Assembly (NCBI GenBank): GCA_021604105.1
Contig: BQIW01000010.1
Coordinates: 1-64,000 of the forward strand
Reading direction: 5' to 3'
Source of the DNA: Nitrospirales bacterium
GTDB taxonomy: Bacteria; Nitrospirota; Nitrospiria; Nitrospirales; UBA8639
DNA length: 64,000 nucleotides
The notes under the pieces were generated by a model. The model ran no database searches and had not been told where the DNA came from. It worked only from the letters and a program-made list of their open reading frames with translations. The stretch's first letter is position 1. Each line of letters begins with the position of its first letter. The translations under genes and the position numbers were made by a program. Shown here one piece after another: positions 34,320 through 43,869 of this stretch.

Positions 34320-35678
34320 TTATTGTTGAAATGGCGACCAGGAGGGAGAGCTGAGATGTTCGCCTGCCAAGGAGATTTTCTCCAATCCTTTCCCCTCGCT
34401 CGTGATGATGTATAATTGACTTTCTCCTCTTCGAATCGAACTAAAGACAATATGGCGTCCGTTTGGAGCCCAGGAAGGCGAGTCATCAATGCTTTTCCCG
34501 TTGGTGATTTGTTTCCGTTGTTCCCCATTCGGACTGATGCGGCATAATTTAAATCCCTCGTTCGGTATCCGGCATACATAGACGATCCAATCTCCTTTTG
34601 GGGACCAGGCTGGCGCCGCGTTGTAGTCTCCATCATAGGTTAATCGACGGGCGTTCAAGCCATCGGCATCCATGATGTAAATTTGGGGGCGGCCTCCCCT
34701 ATCGGAGGTGAAGGCCAGATGCTGCCCGTCGGGAGACCATGACGGGGACAAATCTGCACTATTATGGGAGGTTAACTGCATCACACTTCTACTGTCCAAT
34801 TCTATCTGATAAATATCAGAGTTGCCATCTTGGGCCGCCGAATAGGCGATAGCTTTTCCATTAGGAGCAAAGGTGGCGGTGATGTTCAGACTGGCTGGGG
34901 AGACCAAAACTTCCTCCCCACCGGTAGCCAACTCCCTTTTTATAATCAGTTGTTTCCGATCTCGATACGCGGTGTAAATAAGCGATTTTCGGTCCGGGGC
35001 CCAGGTAGGCATGAGGTTTAAATACCCATCAGCGGTGACCTGTTGCGGATTATACCCATCGTAATCCATGACGAAAAGCTCTCGTCCATTGTCCTTTTGA
35101 CCTACAAATGCGATTTTCGTTCTGGCAATTCCCTGCTCGCCGGTATACCGATAAACCAGTTCGTCTGCCCACCTGTGGGCCATTAAGCGAGTGAGGGTTT
35201 CTGTCGTTTTAAGGGAAAAGTACCGTTTCCCGGTCAACACATCCTGCTGTCCAGGATCAAATGCGCAGGCATCAAGGATGAGTCCCTGGACTCCGGTTGA
35301 TGTCCCTCCTACTCCTATTCTTCCCCAAGTGGAGACTGTCACCTTTTGAAAGTGTGGAGCTAAATTTGAAGAAAGACTCATGCATTTATTGTCAGAAAAA
35401 TTTCCCTTGGAAGGAGGCAATTCAGCAATCGAAAAAATTTGGGAGCGTTTGAGATCCGCTTTAAGGACCGAGGCGACTTGGGACTCGAGGTCTTCTGAAA
35501 GGCCGGTATCTGGTTGAACGGGTGAGAACCCCATTACCCAAATGGGGATTTTTTGAAACTCTGATCGTGTAGCTTTAAGATCCGCTTCTTCCCCATGTAG
35601 AAAGGCCGGAGATACAGAAATAACAGAAAAGGCCAGAAGAGCCAGAATGGCATATATAGGGTTGAGTGCTTTCTTCAT
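34320..35678 (-). CDS. tolB: Tol-Pal translocation protein TolB
   Basis: A 452-residue periplasmic beta-propeller. The signal peptide ILALLAFSVISVSPAF is followed by the N-terminal alpha/beta domain and then five to six WD-like blades with the recurring SPSWSPDGQHLAFTSDRGG and PTWAPDRKSLIYTAYRD pattern. It interacts with Pal and with TolA. It lies between pal and tolA, as in most diderms. AAGGA lies about 13 bases before the ATG. Confidence 0.95.
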   Translation of the reverse strand: MKKALNPIYAILALLAFSVISVSPAFLHGEEADLKATRSEFQKIPIWVMGFSPVQPDTGLSEDLESQVASVLKADLKRSQIFSIAELPPSKGNFSDNKCMSLSSNLAPHFQKVTVSTWGRIGVGGTSTGVQGLILDACAFDPGQQDVLTGKRYFSLKTTETLTRLMAHRWADELVYRYTGEQGIARTKIAFVGQKDNGRELFVMDYDGYNPQQVTADGYLNLMPTWAPDRKSLIYTAYRDRKQLIIKRELATGGEEVLVSPASLNITATFAPNGKAIAYSAAQDGNSDIYQIELDSRSVMQLTSHNSADLSPSWSPDGQHLAFTSDRGGRPQIYIMDADGLNARRLTYDGDYNAAPAWSPKGDWIVYVCRIPNEGFKLCRISPNGEQRKQITNGKSIDDSPSWAPNGRHIVFSSIRRGESQLYIITSEGKGLEKISLAGEHLSSPSWSPFQQ

Positions 35679-35696
35679 AATATAGCTGGTGTCCTT

Positions 35697-37190
35697 CTAA
35701 TCTTTTTTGATGAATCGAAACCGTACTTCAAAGAATGAATCAGAAATGTCTGGTGGAAAAGGTGGTAATGGATTCACCGCAGATACCGCCCGTTTAGCTG
35801 CAGAATCGTAGTTACTGTTTCCTGAACTTTCATCAATGCGAATATTAGAAATCTCTCCAAATCGGGAAATACGAAATTTGAGGACCACGACCGGAGGGTT
35901 TGTGACGAGTGGAAGGGCCCTCCACTCGTGATCAATTCTGTCCTCGACCATCGCCAAATATTGGTTTTTGCCAGGGGAAGCCGGAGACGAAGATTTTCCT
36001 GGTTTTGAGTTGGGCTGCACTTCGAGCCGTTGGAATCGTTCCTTGATTGATTCGACGGATGTGACATTGGGAATAGATAATTTTGCAATTCGTTGATCAA
36101 TTTCCGTCTGCACCTGCTGAGCTGATGTGGAAGAGGAGGGCAATGGTTGTTGTGAGGGGGGTGAAGCTGGAGACGATTGTAAATGTGGGACTTTAGCTTC
36201 TTCCATTAATTGCTTCATCATATCGGACATTTTCTCACGTTGGGGAGATTTTTCCAGTGGTGGGGAGGGAGGTATTTTGGCTAATTGAGGAGCCGAGACT
36301 TCAGGGACCAAAGGTTTTTCCTTTGTTGGCGTAAAGCTTTTTGGCTGTTTTTTGATTTTTCGATTTGGCGCAGGTTTTGGAACTGTTGGGATAGTTCGTT
36401 TGAGAGATTCCTCAAGATTGTTTAATGGAGAAACGTCGTTGGGTTTTCTTTCTTTTTTGGATGTCCTGAATGGGGTCACCGAACTTAATTTCGGTAACAC
36501 AGGAGCTAGTTTGACAGTTGGTTCAATTTTAGGATGCTGAGGTTGTGATTCCGAACCTTGAGGCTCGGGAGGAACCGTTGTTGGGGGCGCAGCCTCTTTA
36601 GGAGATGCCGCTGGAGTTGGAGCAGGTTTGGGAGTGACTAAAGGTTGTGAGGAATATAAGCGTTTGGGGCGGGAAATTTGTGGAGCAACCGGGGGCATGC
36701 GAAGGTTTTCAAATAAGGGTGACTGGTCATTCAAGGGAGGTTGTTCGTCTACTGTGGGAGGTAGGGCCGGAGAAGCCATATTTTGTTTGTGAGGCATTAC
36801 AATTGAGCCAACAGCCCCTTCCAAGAAATCCGATAATCGCTCGGATGCTTTTGGGACTGGCAACGGAGGAAGGGTGACTTCTCTTGGTTGCGGCTTTGTT
36901 GGTTCTATTTTTTTAGTTGGTTGGGTTTTTTGTTGGGATGGCGGTGGGGGGGAAGATTTTTTTTGGCTAGGAGCCGGAGCTTGTGCCTCCGGTACAGAAA
37001 TAAGGGTGACATCGATAGCTCGGAGAGGTTCATCAACTGTGGATTGAAATCGTAGGAACAGGGCCATCATAATGACGACAGCATGGAAAAGTCCTGAGGT
37101 GGCGAGTCCCCAACGGAATGAGGAGTCTTCCTGAGAAACGTCAGTAGCGAGCCCAAGGGAAATTAGACTTGGGGATTCAGCATGTCCCAT
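35697..37190 (-). CDS. tolA: TolA/TonB-type energy-transducing protein
   Basis: A 497-residue inner-membrane-anchored protein. Residues about 25-50 form one membrane helix (GLFHAVVIMMALFLRF). A long Pro/Lys/Ser-rich periplasmic spacer of about 330 residues follows, unlike the Ala-rich helix of E. coli TolA. The C-terminal about 90 residues match the TonB/TolA_C fold (VEDRIDHEWRALPLV, VVLKFRISRFGEISNIRIDE, SAAKRAVSAVNPLPPFPP). The gene order makes TolA the best name; a TonB role is less likely because it sits between tolR and tolB. Confidence 0.88.
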   Translation of the reverse strand: MGHAESPSLISLGLATDVSQEDSSFRWGLATSGLFHAVVIMMALFLRFQSTVDEPLRAIDVTLISVPEAQAPAPSQKKSSPPPPSQQKTQPTKKIEPTKPQPREVTLPPLPVPKASERLSDFLEGAVGSIVMPHKQNMASPALPPTVDEQPPLNDQSPLFENLRMPPVAPQISRPKRLYSSQPLVTPKPAPTPAASPKEAAPPTTVPPEPQGSESQPQHPKIEPTVKLAPVLPKLSSVTPFRTSKKERKPNDVSPLNNLEESLKRTIPTVPKPAPNRKIKKQPKSFTPTKEKPLVPEVSAPQLAKIPPSPPLEKSPQREKMSDMMKQLMEEAKVPHLQSSPASPPSQQPLPSSSTSAQQVQTEIDQRIAKLSIPNVTSVESIKERFQRLEVQPNSKPGKSSSPASPGKNQYLAMVEDRIDHEWRALPLVTNPPVVVLKFRISRFGEISNIRIDESSGNSNYDSAAKRAVSAVNPLPPFPPDISDSFFEVRFRFIKKD

Positions 37191-37201
37191 TGGTCAAACG
37201 T

Positions 37202-37642
37202 TTAGCGGGAAATCCCGATGGTCTCGTCCTCGATTAGTGTTTCGGTCTTCGGGCCGGTAATCATTCCGAGACGTTCAATTTTGGCCCCTTTGACCTCATC
37301 CATCACCTGCACAACAGTTCCATAGGGCACCGTTTGGTCCGCTCGCAGATACACTGAAATCAAGGGATTTAGGGTCTTGGCTTCTTGAAGTTTGGCTCGT
37401 AAATTGACCAAACTTATGGTGTCATTGCCCAGGGATAAGGTGTGATCCCGCTGAATTGTCACAATCAAACGTTCTTCGGCCTTTATATTGTTGGCAGTTG
37501 TTGTCGGGAGGTTAATGTCCAATCCCCGATGTAGCATCGGGGCGGTAACCATGAATATCACCAAGAGAACCAGGACGACGTCGACGAGAGGAATAACATT
37601 GATTTCAGAGAGAAATTGCCGGGGCTTTTCTCCAATGTTCAT
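37202..37642 (-). CDS. tolR: TolR/ExbD-type proton channel subunit
   Basis: A 146-residue membrane protein. The single N-terminal membrane helix [20 protein letters not shown] carries the conserved Asp that passes protons. The periplasmic part has [12 protein letters not shown] and the C-terminal [20 protein letters not shown], a classical ExbD/TolR signature. Its ATG overlaps the tolQ stop by 4 bases. It works with TolQ to energise TolA. Confidence 0.95.
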   Translation of the reverse strand: MNIGEKPRQFLSEINVIPLVDVVLVLLVIFMVTAPMLHRGLDINLPTTTANNIKAEERLIVTIQRDHTLSLGNDTISLVNLRAKLQEAKTLNPLISVYLRADQTVPYGTVVQVMDEVKGAKIERLGMITGPKTETLIEDETIGISR

Positions 37643-38358
37643 CGGGTTACTTCCACTTCAAAGGCTTTTTCCGCTTCCTCAATGGTATTGAGAAATTCAA
37701 TCGTAAACGCTTCAACTCTGAAGGACATCCTTCGAATTCTAGAGAGAAAATAGTTGTAGGCCATTACGGCAGGAATTGCGGCAAATAGCCCAGCAGCAGT
37801 GGCCACAAGTGCTTCAGAGACTCCGGGAGCAACTGCGGCAATGCTTGCTGAACCTTGTAGGCCGATTTCATGGAAGGCATTGATAATGCCCAAGACGGTT
37901 CCGAGGAGACCAATAAACGGAGTCAGATTTCCTGTGGTCGCCAAAAAAGGCAAATAGGCTTCCTGTTGGCCAATTTGGTTCTGGATGATGTATTGGGCGA
38001 CCTTTTCCAGGTACTGTCGGTTAGGAGAGCGCTCTCCTTGTTTTGCATCCAGAGGAGGTCTTGAGGTGAATAGATCGGAGGATTCGGGTAAACGATCCGT
38101 TATGCCCAAATACACCACTGAGCTTGGGCTATAAACTAATGATTGGGCCTGGCTTCTTAAGGTGTGCTGGTCGATTGGGTTCTGTTCGTACAATTGTAAA
38201 AATTGTGATTCTTCCTGTCGAATGCGATTAAATCGCCTAAGTCTGTTCACGATGATTCCCCATGAAATCACGGAAAAAATTGACAGGATAAAAAGAATAA
38301 CTATGGATAGCAGGCCCAAAGACCCAAAAAACTCAGAAGGGTTGGCAGCAAAGGTCAT
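37639..38358 (-). CDS. tolQ: TolQ/ExbB-type proton channel subunit
   Basis: Inner-membrane motor subunit with three membrane helices. The start at 38358 ([20 protein letters not shown]) is used; the frame runs on to 38487 but that extension translates the 3' part of tRNA-Asp. GAGGAGG lies about 14 bases upstream of this ATG, a rather long spacing. [20 protein letters not shown] and [20 protein letters not shown] are the diagnostic MotA/ExbB/TolQ motifs. It lies about 85 bases after tRNA-Asp on the same strand. Confidence 0.94.
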   Translation of the reverse strand: MTFAANPSEFFGSLGLLSIVILFILSIFSVISWGIIVNRLRRFNRIRQEESQFLQLYEQNPIDQHTLRSQAQSLVYSPSSVVYLGITDRLPESSDLFTSRPPLDAKQGERSPNRQYLEKVAQYIIQNQIGQQEAYLPFLATTGNLTPFIGLLGTVLGIINAFHEIGLQGSASIAAVAPGVSEALVATAAGLFAAIPAVMAYNYFLSRIRRMSFRVEAFTIEFLNTIEEAEKAFEVEVTR

Positions 38359-38442
38359 AGATTGTGTTTCGACCTCCTCTAGGCTGGTAGAAGCTAAACA
38401 GGGGATTATTGATTCTGAAATAAACCACTGAGAGATGAGGTA

Positions 38443-38521
38443 TGGCGGGGCCGACGGGATTTGAACCCGCGACCTCCAGATTGACAATCTGGCGTCCTAA
38501 ACCTAGCTGAACGACGGCCCC
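38443..38521 (-). tRNA. tRNA-Asp (GUC)
   Basis: The minus strand folds into a full cloverleaf: acceptor GGGGCCG/CGGCCCC, anticodon stem CCAGA/TCTGG with loop TTGTCAA giving anticodon GTC, T-arm GCGGG TTCAAAT CCCGT, and an encoded CCA end. It lies between tRNA-Val and tolQ, all on one strand. Confidence 0.95.
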
Positions 38522-38638
38522 GAAAATTTTTTTGATCTTGGGCAAATAGCCCACACATTCATTCAAAGAGGATATGGAGTCTATGAAGAATTTCGTAATA
38601 TATCAGATCAAGAAGACCATAAGCCAAAAAAATATATT

Positions 38639-38714
38639 TGGTAGGCGGAACAGGGATCGAACCTGCGACATCTGCCGTGTAAAGGCAGCGCTCTGCCAGC
38701 TGAGCTATCCGCCT
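38639..38714 (-). tRNA. tRNA-Val (UAC)
   Basis: The minus strand gives a 76-nt cloverleaf: acceptor AGGCGGA/TCCGCCT, D-arm GCTC...GAGC, anticodon stem CTGCC/GGCAG with loop TTTACAC (anticodon TAC), T-arm GCAGG TTCGATC CCTGT and an encoded CCA. A strong promoter lies 27 bases upstream. Confidence 0.95.
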
Positions 38715-38740
38715 AAAAATAAAAACACTGCAATTATTCT

Positions 38741-38768
38741 ATTATAACAGTGAGTTAGGGCTTGTCAA
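38741..38768 (-). promoter_or_regulatory. Near-consensus sigma70 promoter of the tRNA-Val/tRNA-Asp unit
   Basis: On the minus strand TTGACA (38768-38763) and TATAAT (38746-38741) are both perfect and separated by 16 bases. It fires toward tRNA-Val, tRNA-Asp and, by read-through, tolQ. Confidence 0.88.
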
Positions 38769-38896
38769 CTCAAATGGAATAGTGTGGAATACTGTTTGAC
38801 ATAACCCCGACACGTGGGTATAAGGCAGCACGCCTTAGTGAATGCGTAATGCCAGAAAAATTGTGGTCGTCCTGGTGACGAGAGGGAAGAATAATT

Positions 38897-39706
38897 ATGG
38901 GATATAAAATAAAAGACCTTGGCAATAAACCTCCGATGGTGGAACAAGCTCAGTTTCTGTCTAGTAAAGAACGGTTTTTGTTTTTTGTCGAAGAGAATCG
39001 AACTTTGGTCTGGGGAGGAATTTTACTTGGTCTGGCGGTGATTGTGGCGATTGTGACCTTGAGTTGGCTTAATCAAAATAATCAGGAACTGGCATGGGAA
39101 TTAGAGGGCCAGGCGCAGACAGTCTATTTGGATCGTCCTCTGGATGATGTCCAGAAGGGCCAGGAGAATATTCAAAAGGCTTCAGGGATGTTTAAAGACA
39201 TTCTTAATCAATTTCCAGGAACTCCCAGCGCGGCAGTCTCTTCGTTTTTATTGGCAAACAGTATGATGGAGGAGAAAAATTACCAAGGGGCGATAGAAGT
39301 ATACAATTCATGGATAAAGGAATATGGACAAGATCAAATCTTTCTCGGATTAGTACAGCAACGATTGGGGTTTGCCTATTTACTTAATGACAATCGAGAG
39401 GCTGCCCTGCAAGCTTTTGACGCGGTCTTGGCCAATCCACATGCGTTAAATAAAGACCAGATAGTTTTTGAGCTAGCGAAGCTGGCGGAGGCTGATGAAA
39501 ACATTGCTGAAGCGGTGAAGCAGTATAAAAAGGTTATTCAGGAATTTCCTTTATCTCCTTTTGCCTCGGAAGCTGAACTTCGGATAAAGGTATTAGCCCC
39601 AGAAGAAACCACAGATTCACCTTCATCGGAAACAAGTGACTTGGACGCGAGCGAGAAGAGCAGTCCTGAAAACCCACAGGTTCAGGACGAAGGTGAGGGA
39701 AAATAA
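38897..39706 (+). CDS. YfgM-like membrane-anchored TPR protein
   Basis: A 269-residue protein with a short cytoplasmic N-terminus, one membrane helix (GGILLGLAVIVAIVTLSWL near 36-55) and a periplasmic part with TPR-like repeats (FKDILNQFPGTPSAAVSSFL, GAIEVYNSWIKEYGQDQIFL, AALQAFDAVLANP, AVKQYKKVIQEFPLSPFA). The C-terminal about 35 residues are acidic and Ser-rich. This layout resembles YfgM, an ancillary periplasmic chaperone partner at the Sec translocon. It converges with the mltD-like gene. The general role is moderately supported. Confidence 0.8.
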   Translation: MGYKIKDLGNKPPMVEQAQFLSSKERFLFFVEENRTLVWGGILLGLAVIVAIVTLSWLNQNNQELAWELEGQAQTVYLDRPLDDVQKGQENIQKASGMFKDILNQFPGTPSAAVSSFLLANSMMEEKNYQGAIEVYNSWIKEYGQDQIFLGLVQQRLGFAYLLNDNREAALQAFDAVLANPHALNKDQIVFELAKLAEADENIAEAVKQYKKVIQEFPLSPFASEAELRIKVLAPEETTDSPSSETSDLDASEKSSPENPQVQDEGEGK

Positions 39707-39739
39707 TATGGGTTCAGTTGCTTAGCCCGAATAGGCAGG

Positions 39740-41725
39740 TTATTGGCTCACCATTAACATGCGGCCAGCCTGGATAATGCTGGAAGAGAGGTTGTTGAGT
39801 GCTCGCAAATCATTCACACTCATACTAAATTGTCGGGCAATCGTCCATAAACTATCTCCACGTCTGACCTTATACCATTTAGAATTGTTTTTGCTCGAAG
39901 AGCCGGTCGAAGGCTTTCCTTTTACGCGTAAGCGATCTCCTGGATGAATGATATGGCTCGAGAGGTTGTTCATCCTCATCAGTGAATTGACGGATTTTCT
40001 AAATCGATTGGCAATGCTTCCTAGGGAGTCCCCGGATCGAACACGGTACCAGGTGACAGTGGCAGCGTAATCCTCATCGACCTCTCCACGAACCCGGAGT
40101 TTGGTTCCTACTCGTATAATATTGCTACGCAAGTTATTCATTTGCTTCAGTTGACGGACTTTCATTCTATATCGTTTGGCAACAACCGATAAACTCTCTC
40201 CTCGTCTGACCGTATGCCATTCGGTTGGTGGGGGAGGTGGTTGGGTCCAGACAGTGAGGGTCGAATGGAGTTCCTCAACAAGCGAAGCCATTCCAAGGGG
40301 TACTTTCAGATAATAACCGGGAGCCGTAAGGCTGGGCACAATACTGCGTCGAAGTTCAGGGTTCAACCGCTTGAGTTCCTCAACCGGAATCCCGGTTTGT
40401 TTGGTGACGGCCGAAAGATGAACGCGTTTCGTAATTAGGACTTCTTCAAATTCATGGCGATCACCGTCAGGAATTGTGAATCCATAGGCCGTAGGATTTT
40501 GGGCAATAAGGGTTGCCGCAATAAAGCGAGGCACATAGTCTTTAGTTTCCCGTCTTATGAAGCGTGACCGTCGTATCTTCCAAAAGTCACGGGTGCCCGT
40601 TTTTTTGATGGCCCGCGAAATCTTTCCACTTCCCGCATTATATGCCCCGAGCGCCAGAGGCCATGAGCCAAATTGATCATATAAATCACGAAGATGATGA
40701 GCGGCAGCAACTGTTGATTTAATCGGATCCCGCCGTTCATCCAAATACCAGTCAACATCGAGGCCATACACCCGTCCCGTCCCTTTCATAAACTGCCAGG
40801 GGCCGGAGGCACGGGATCGAGAAAATGCACGTGGGTTGAACCCACTTTCTACGAGTGAGAGATACATGAGTTCCGGGGGGAGGCCCAGTTCGCGAAAAAC
40901 GGGTTCCACAAGATCTTGGTAATGATGAAAGCGGTCAAGATAGGTTTGAAATCGTTCATGAATTCCATACTGAAAATATTCAAGATTTTTCTCTACGGAA
41001 TCGTTCAGGACAAGGGGAATGGTGCCATATGCTCCTGGTCTTCTCTGTTGGGGTGATTCCCAAGCATAATCGAAAACTTTGGCAAATCGAGCTAGGACAA
41101 CCTGCGACCGTTCCTCAGGTGTATCAGCCGGGTAAAAACGTAATTTCGTAGAGGAGTTGACTGAAAACCGAGTTTGAGTGTCGAGGGCTTCAAGCTTGCT
41201 CTCATCAGGTAAAAATCTTCGCTTGTTTTGAGAAGTATTCGATTCCTGAGGGTCATCAACGGATAAGGGACCAAGGGATTTTCCAATATCGGATGCTTGA
41301 ATCTGTTGCCCTGGTGTTTGCACTAGGGCTTTTGCAGAAGACTGATTCGGGATATCTTCGGTGGATAGCCCTGTCATGCCTGATGTTGTTTCCCGAGTAT
41401 TATCTAAGGGAATAAGCGATTGTTGGTCGTGAGGGTTGGTATTCGTTGAAAACGCTTGAGGCTCAACTGAGGTTGCCGGGCGAGGGTACCTATTTGCAAC
41501 GGCATAATTTAACGTAAGAGTCTCTGTGGAATCTTTTGAAGATAAAAAAGAGGCTTCGCCGAGGGTTGGTTGAGGACAAAGGGTTAACGGGATAAAAATC
41601 ACACTGAAGCCAATCAGTAAGTTGCGGGCAAAACCAGTGGCTCGCATTGGCAGAAAGAAGGGTGAAACCTGTAATGTTTTATCTAAGTGGCTCATTTTAT
41701 AAGAGTTTTCGGCGAATTTGTACAT
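39740..41725 (-). CDS. mltD: MltD-like lytic transglycosylase with three LysM domains
   Basis: A 661-residue exported murein hydrolase. The N-terminal hydrophobic segment (ARNLLIGFSVIFIPLTLC) is a signal; the start could also be the ATG at 41695. A Ser/Thr/Gln-rich linker follows. The SLT catalytic domain has ELMYLSLVESGFNPRAF with the catalytic Glu near 291, then SRASGPWQFMKGTGRVYGL and LALGAYNAGSGKI. Three C-terminal LysM modules (about 500-545, 560-605, 615-660) share WHTVRRGESL/WYRVRSGDSL openings and bind peptidoglycan. It cleaves glycan strands to 1,6-anhydro products. Confidence 0.93.
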   Translation of the reverse strand: MYKFAENSYKMSHLDKTLQVSPFFLPMRATGFARNLLIGFSVIFIPLTLCPQPTLGEASFLSSKDSTETLTLNYAVANRYPRPATSVEPQAFSTNTNPHDQQSLIPLDNTRETTSGMTGLSTEDIPNQSSAKALVQTPGQQIQASDIGKSLGPLSVDDPQESNTSQNKRRFLPDESKLEALDTQTRFSVNSSTKLRFYPADTPEERSQVVLARFAKVFDYAWESPQQRRPGAYGTIPLVLNDSVEKNLEYFQYGIHERFQTYLDRFHHYQDLVEPVFRELGLPPELMYLSLVESGFNPRAFSRSRASGPWQFMKGTGRVYGLDVDWYLDERRDPIKSTVAAAHHLRDLYDQFGSWPLALGAYNAGSGKISRAIKKTGTRDFWKIRRSRFIRRETKDYVPRFIAATLIAQNPTAYGFTIPDGDRHEFEEVLITKRVHLSAVTKQTGIPVEELKRLNPELRRSIVPSLTAPGYYLKVPLGMASLVEELHSTLTVWTQPPPPPTEWHTVRRGESLSVVAKRYRMKVRQLKQMNNLRSNIIRVGTKLRVRGEVDEDYAATVTWYRVRSGDSLGSIANRFRKSVNSLMRMNNLSSHIIHPGDRLRVKGKPSTGSSSKNNSKWYKVRRGDSLWTIARQFSMSVNDLRALNNLSSSIIQAGRMLMVSQ

Positions 41726-41734
41726 AACTTAATA

Positions 41735-41763
41735 GGCTACCCTCGCAAGAAAAAATTGTCAAA
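41735..41763 (-). promoter_or_regulatory. Possible promoter of the mltD-like gene
   Basis: On the minus strand TTGACA (41763-41758) is followed after 17 bases by TAGCCT, a weak -10, just upstream of the start. The -35 is perfect, the -10 is poor. Confidence 0.4.
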
Positions 41764-41907
41764 CCTATTCATCAATTTTTGACATTCTGTACATGGGTGG
41801 AAATCTTGCACGAATCGCACCAAAAAGTAAGTGTGTGAAAGAATAAAAAAATATGGTGGGTGGGTCAATAAGAGTGGCTTCTTTCTTCCAGTTGTTGGGC
41901 AAAAATG

Positions 41908-43869
41908 TCACCGATGAGGGTTAACCGGTAGGGCCAGAGTAAAATACCGCCCTCCTTCCGCATGCAATAATCTTTTCCCCTGCAATGTTGTGAGGATATC
42001 CGTGAGTGGCACGATGATGTCTTCCTCCGGTCCAGGAAAGGAGCAAACCTGCAAGGCTTTGCGAATTTGTTCGATGGACTTGGGTTGCTCATTGCAAAAT
42101 TCTAGGATGAAGGCTTGCGGTCCTTCAAATCGTTCACTGGTCGGAGTTAGGCCTCTCCCATCATAGACGGTGAGATAACTCAAGGCTTTTGCAAAGAAGA
42201 GAAAAGGCCGATTGGAAGAGTGATAACGCTGTTTCCACTCTTCAACCAGTCTGACAAGTTCCTTATAGAGATGTGGAGCGACTTTCCAATCGATTGTATA
42301 CTCAAAATCATAGGCGATTTTGTTGAGATCAACCTGTCGGTCGTCATACACATAGGCATAGGCTAACCCCGGTCCTGTCTGGTGAATGCCATATCGTTCA
42401 GGCCATTTAAAATAAGGACTAAACCGTTCGAGCCAGAGCTTGGCTGTGGATTCTGGCGGTTGGAGGTGGATCAATGAGGGAATGAGGTTGATTTGTTGTT
42501 GGTAATCGGCATCTGTTTCCTGTGGAAAACCCAATAAAATATTCCAGGAGAGGTCAATATTGTAATAACGGCTCCATTTTAAGCATTCGATGTTTTGCAG
42601 TGGGCTGACACCTTTATCCATTTCCTTTAGTTGCGCCAGACTCAAACTTTCGATGCCCGGTTGCATGCATTTAACCCCGCCCTTCGCCAGTGTCTGAATT
42701 TGTCGTTTATTGAGATTGCTTTTCGTCTCCATAAACACGTCCAGATCCACGTGTTCTTGGGCCAGTTTTCCGAAGAGACCGTCTACATATTTCATGTCAA
42801 TAATATTATCGACCAAGCGAAAACGGGTGGTGTCGTAGCGACTGGAAAGATAGTCCAATTCTGAAGCGACCTGAGCGGGATTCTTTGCGCGGAATTCCAT
42901 CGCTTGAGCATTTAATCCGCAAAAGGTGCAATGATGCTTTTCTCCCCACCAGCATCCACGAGATCCTTCATAGAGCAAAATCCGGTTCAATCCGGTAGAT
43001 CCCTGCTTGGCTAATTCCTTGAGCTCTGCAAAATAGTCGTCGTAATCCGGTGGAGGCGTTTCTGCAAACTGTGTATATAGGGTCTCCTGAGGGGTAAAGT
43101 GGATCTGTCCTTCCCTTCGAAAGGCCACTCCGGGAGGAATATCCGTTTCATCGTCTAAAAGGATGCGTTGAACCAATGGAGGAAAGGTGTGTTCACCTTC
43201 TCCGATTACGACGTAATCAATCCAGGGAAATGCCCGAAAATGTTCCAGCCCCATTTCTCCGTCGAAGTTTGCTCCCCCAAAAACGATCCGAACATCGGGA
43301 TAAATGTCCTTGATCAATTTGGCCAGACTTAAACTTGCGATATTTTGATCGAACGTGGAGGTGAAGCCCACCACTTTGAATTGACTCCAATCCACTGATG
43401 TCAGGCACCAGGTTAAAAATTGAGGAGCAAATGATCGGGCAATCTCTTCTAAATGACTGATCGAACAGCTGGCTTCCCGAGCCGTGTCTTCGAAGATGGG
43501 TTTAAACACAATAGGGTATTCCCTGTGTTTCGGGTTGTTCCGAAACAGGAGTGCAGAGAACAGCCATTCGCCAAATAGTCCACGTTTCTCGCACAAGATT
43601 TCATATAAGGGCACCCCGATTTTATGGGCGAACTGGAGATTGAAATGATAGGTTTGGGTACCAATCCCTTGTGCTTTAAGTAAGGATGAGAGGGTCCCTA
43701 ATTGGATCGAGGGAAATCTTGAATAACTAAATGGCATGGTTATCAGGGCGACCTTCGTTCCGAAAGATCGAAAATCGGTGGTGCCCTGATAGGCTGCATC
43801 CTGGGTCCGTTTTGCTTTTGCAGCGACCGGGTGAATCAAAATCGGGCTGGTGGCCATAAGAGCCTTCAA
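41908..43869 (-). CDS. RiPP-maturation type B12-binding/radical SAM enzyme
   Basis: A 653-residue enzyme matching the RiPP maturation radical SAM protein 1 family (TIGR03975 style). The N-terminal about 60-230 part is the cobalamin-binding-like domain (ALITMPFSYSRFPSIQLGTL, FTSTFDQNIASLSLAK). The radical SAM core follows with SRGCWWGEKHHCTFCGLN near 305-320, whose CX7CX2C cluster spacing is typical of this family, then FRLVDNIIDMKYV and GVKCMQPGIESLS. The last about 150 residues include a winged-helix/PqqD-like tail. It would C-methylate or otherwise modify a peptide. It overlaps the upstream pterin dehydratase by 4 bases. No precursor peptide is evident beside it. Confidence 0.85.
   Translation of the reverse strand: MKALMATSPILIHPVAAKAKRTQDAAYQGTTDFRSFGTKVALITMPFSYSRFPSIQLGTLSSLLKAQGIGTQTYHFNLQFAHKIGVPLYEILCEKRGLFGEWLFSALLFRNNPKHREYPIVFKPIFEDTAREASCSISHLEEIARSFAPQFLTWCLTSVDWSQFKVVGFTSTFDQNIASLSLAKLIKDIYPDVRIVFGGANFDGEMGLEHFRAFPWIDYVVIGEGEHTFPPLVQRILLDDETDIPPGVAFRREGQIHFTPQETLYTQFAETPPPDYDDYFAELKELAKQGSTGLNRILLYEGSRGCWWGEKHHCTFCGLNAQAMEFRAKNPAQVASELDYLSSRYDTTRFRLVDNIIDMKYVDGLFGKLAQEHVDLDVFMETKSNLNKRQIQTLAKGGVKCMQPGIESLSLAQLKEMDKGVSPLQNIECLKWSRYYNIDLSWNILLGFPQETDADYQQQINLIPSLIHLQPPESTAKLWLERFSPYFKWPERYGIHQTGPGLAYAYVYDDRQVDLNKIAYDFEYTIDWKVAPHLYKELVRLVEEWKQRYHSSNRPFLFFAKALSYLTVYDGRGLTPTSERFEGPQAFILEFCNEQPKSIEQIRKALQVCSFPGPEEDIIVPLTDILTTLQGKRLLHAEGGRYFTLALPVNPHR

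Noticed and set aside
38359-38487. N-terminal extension of TolQ to 38487
   Set aside because: The extra residues ([11 protein letters not shown]) translate the 3' end of tRNA-Asp; the family start fits the ATG at 38358.
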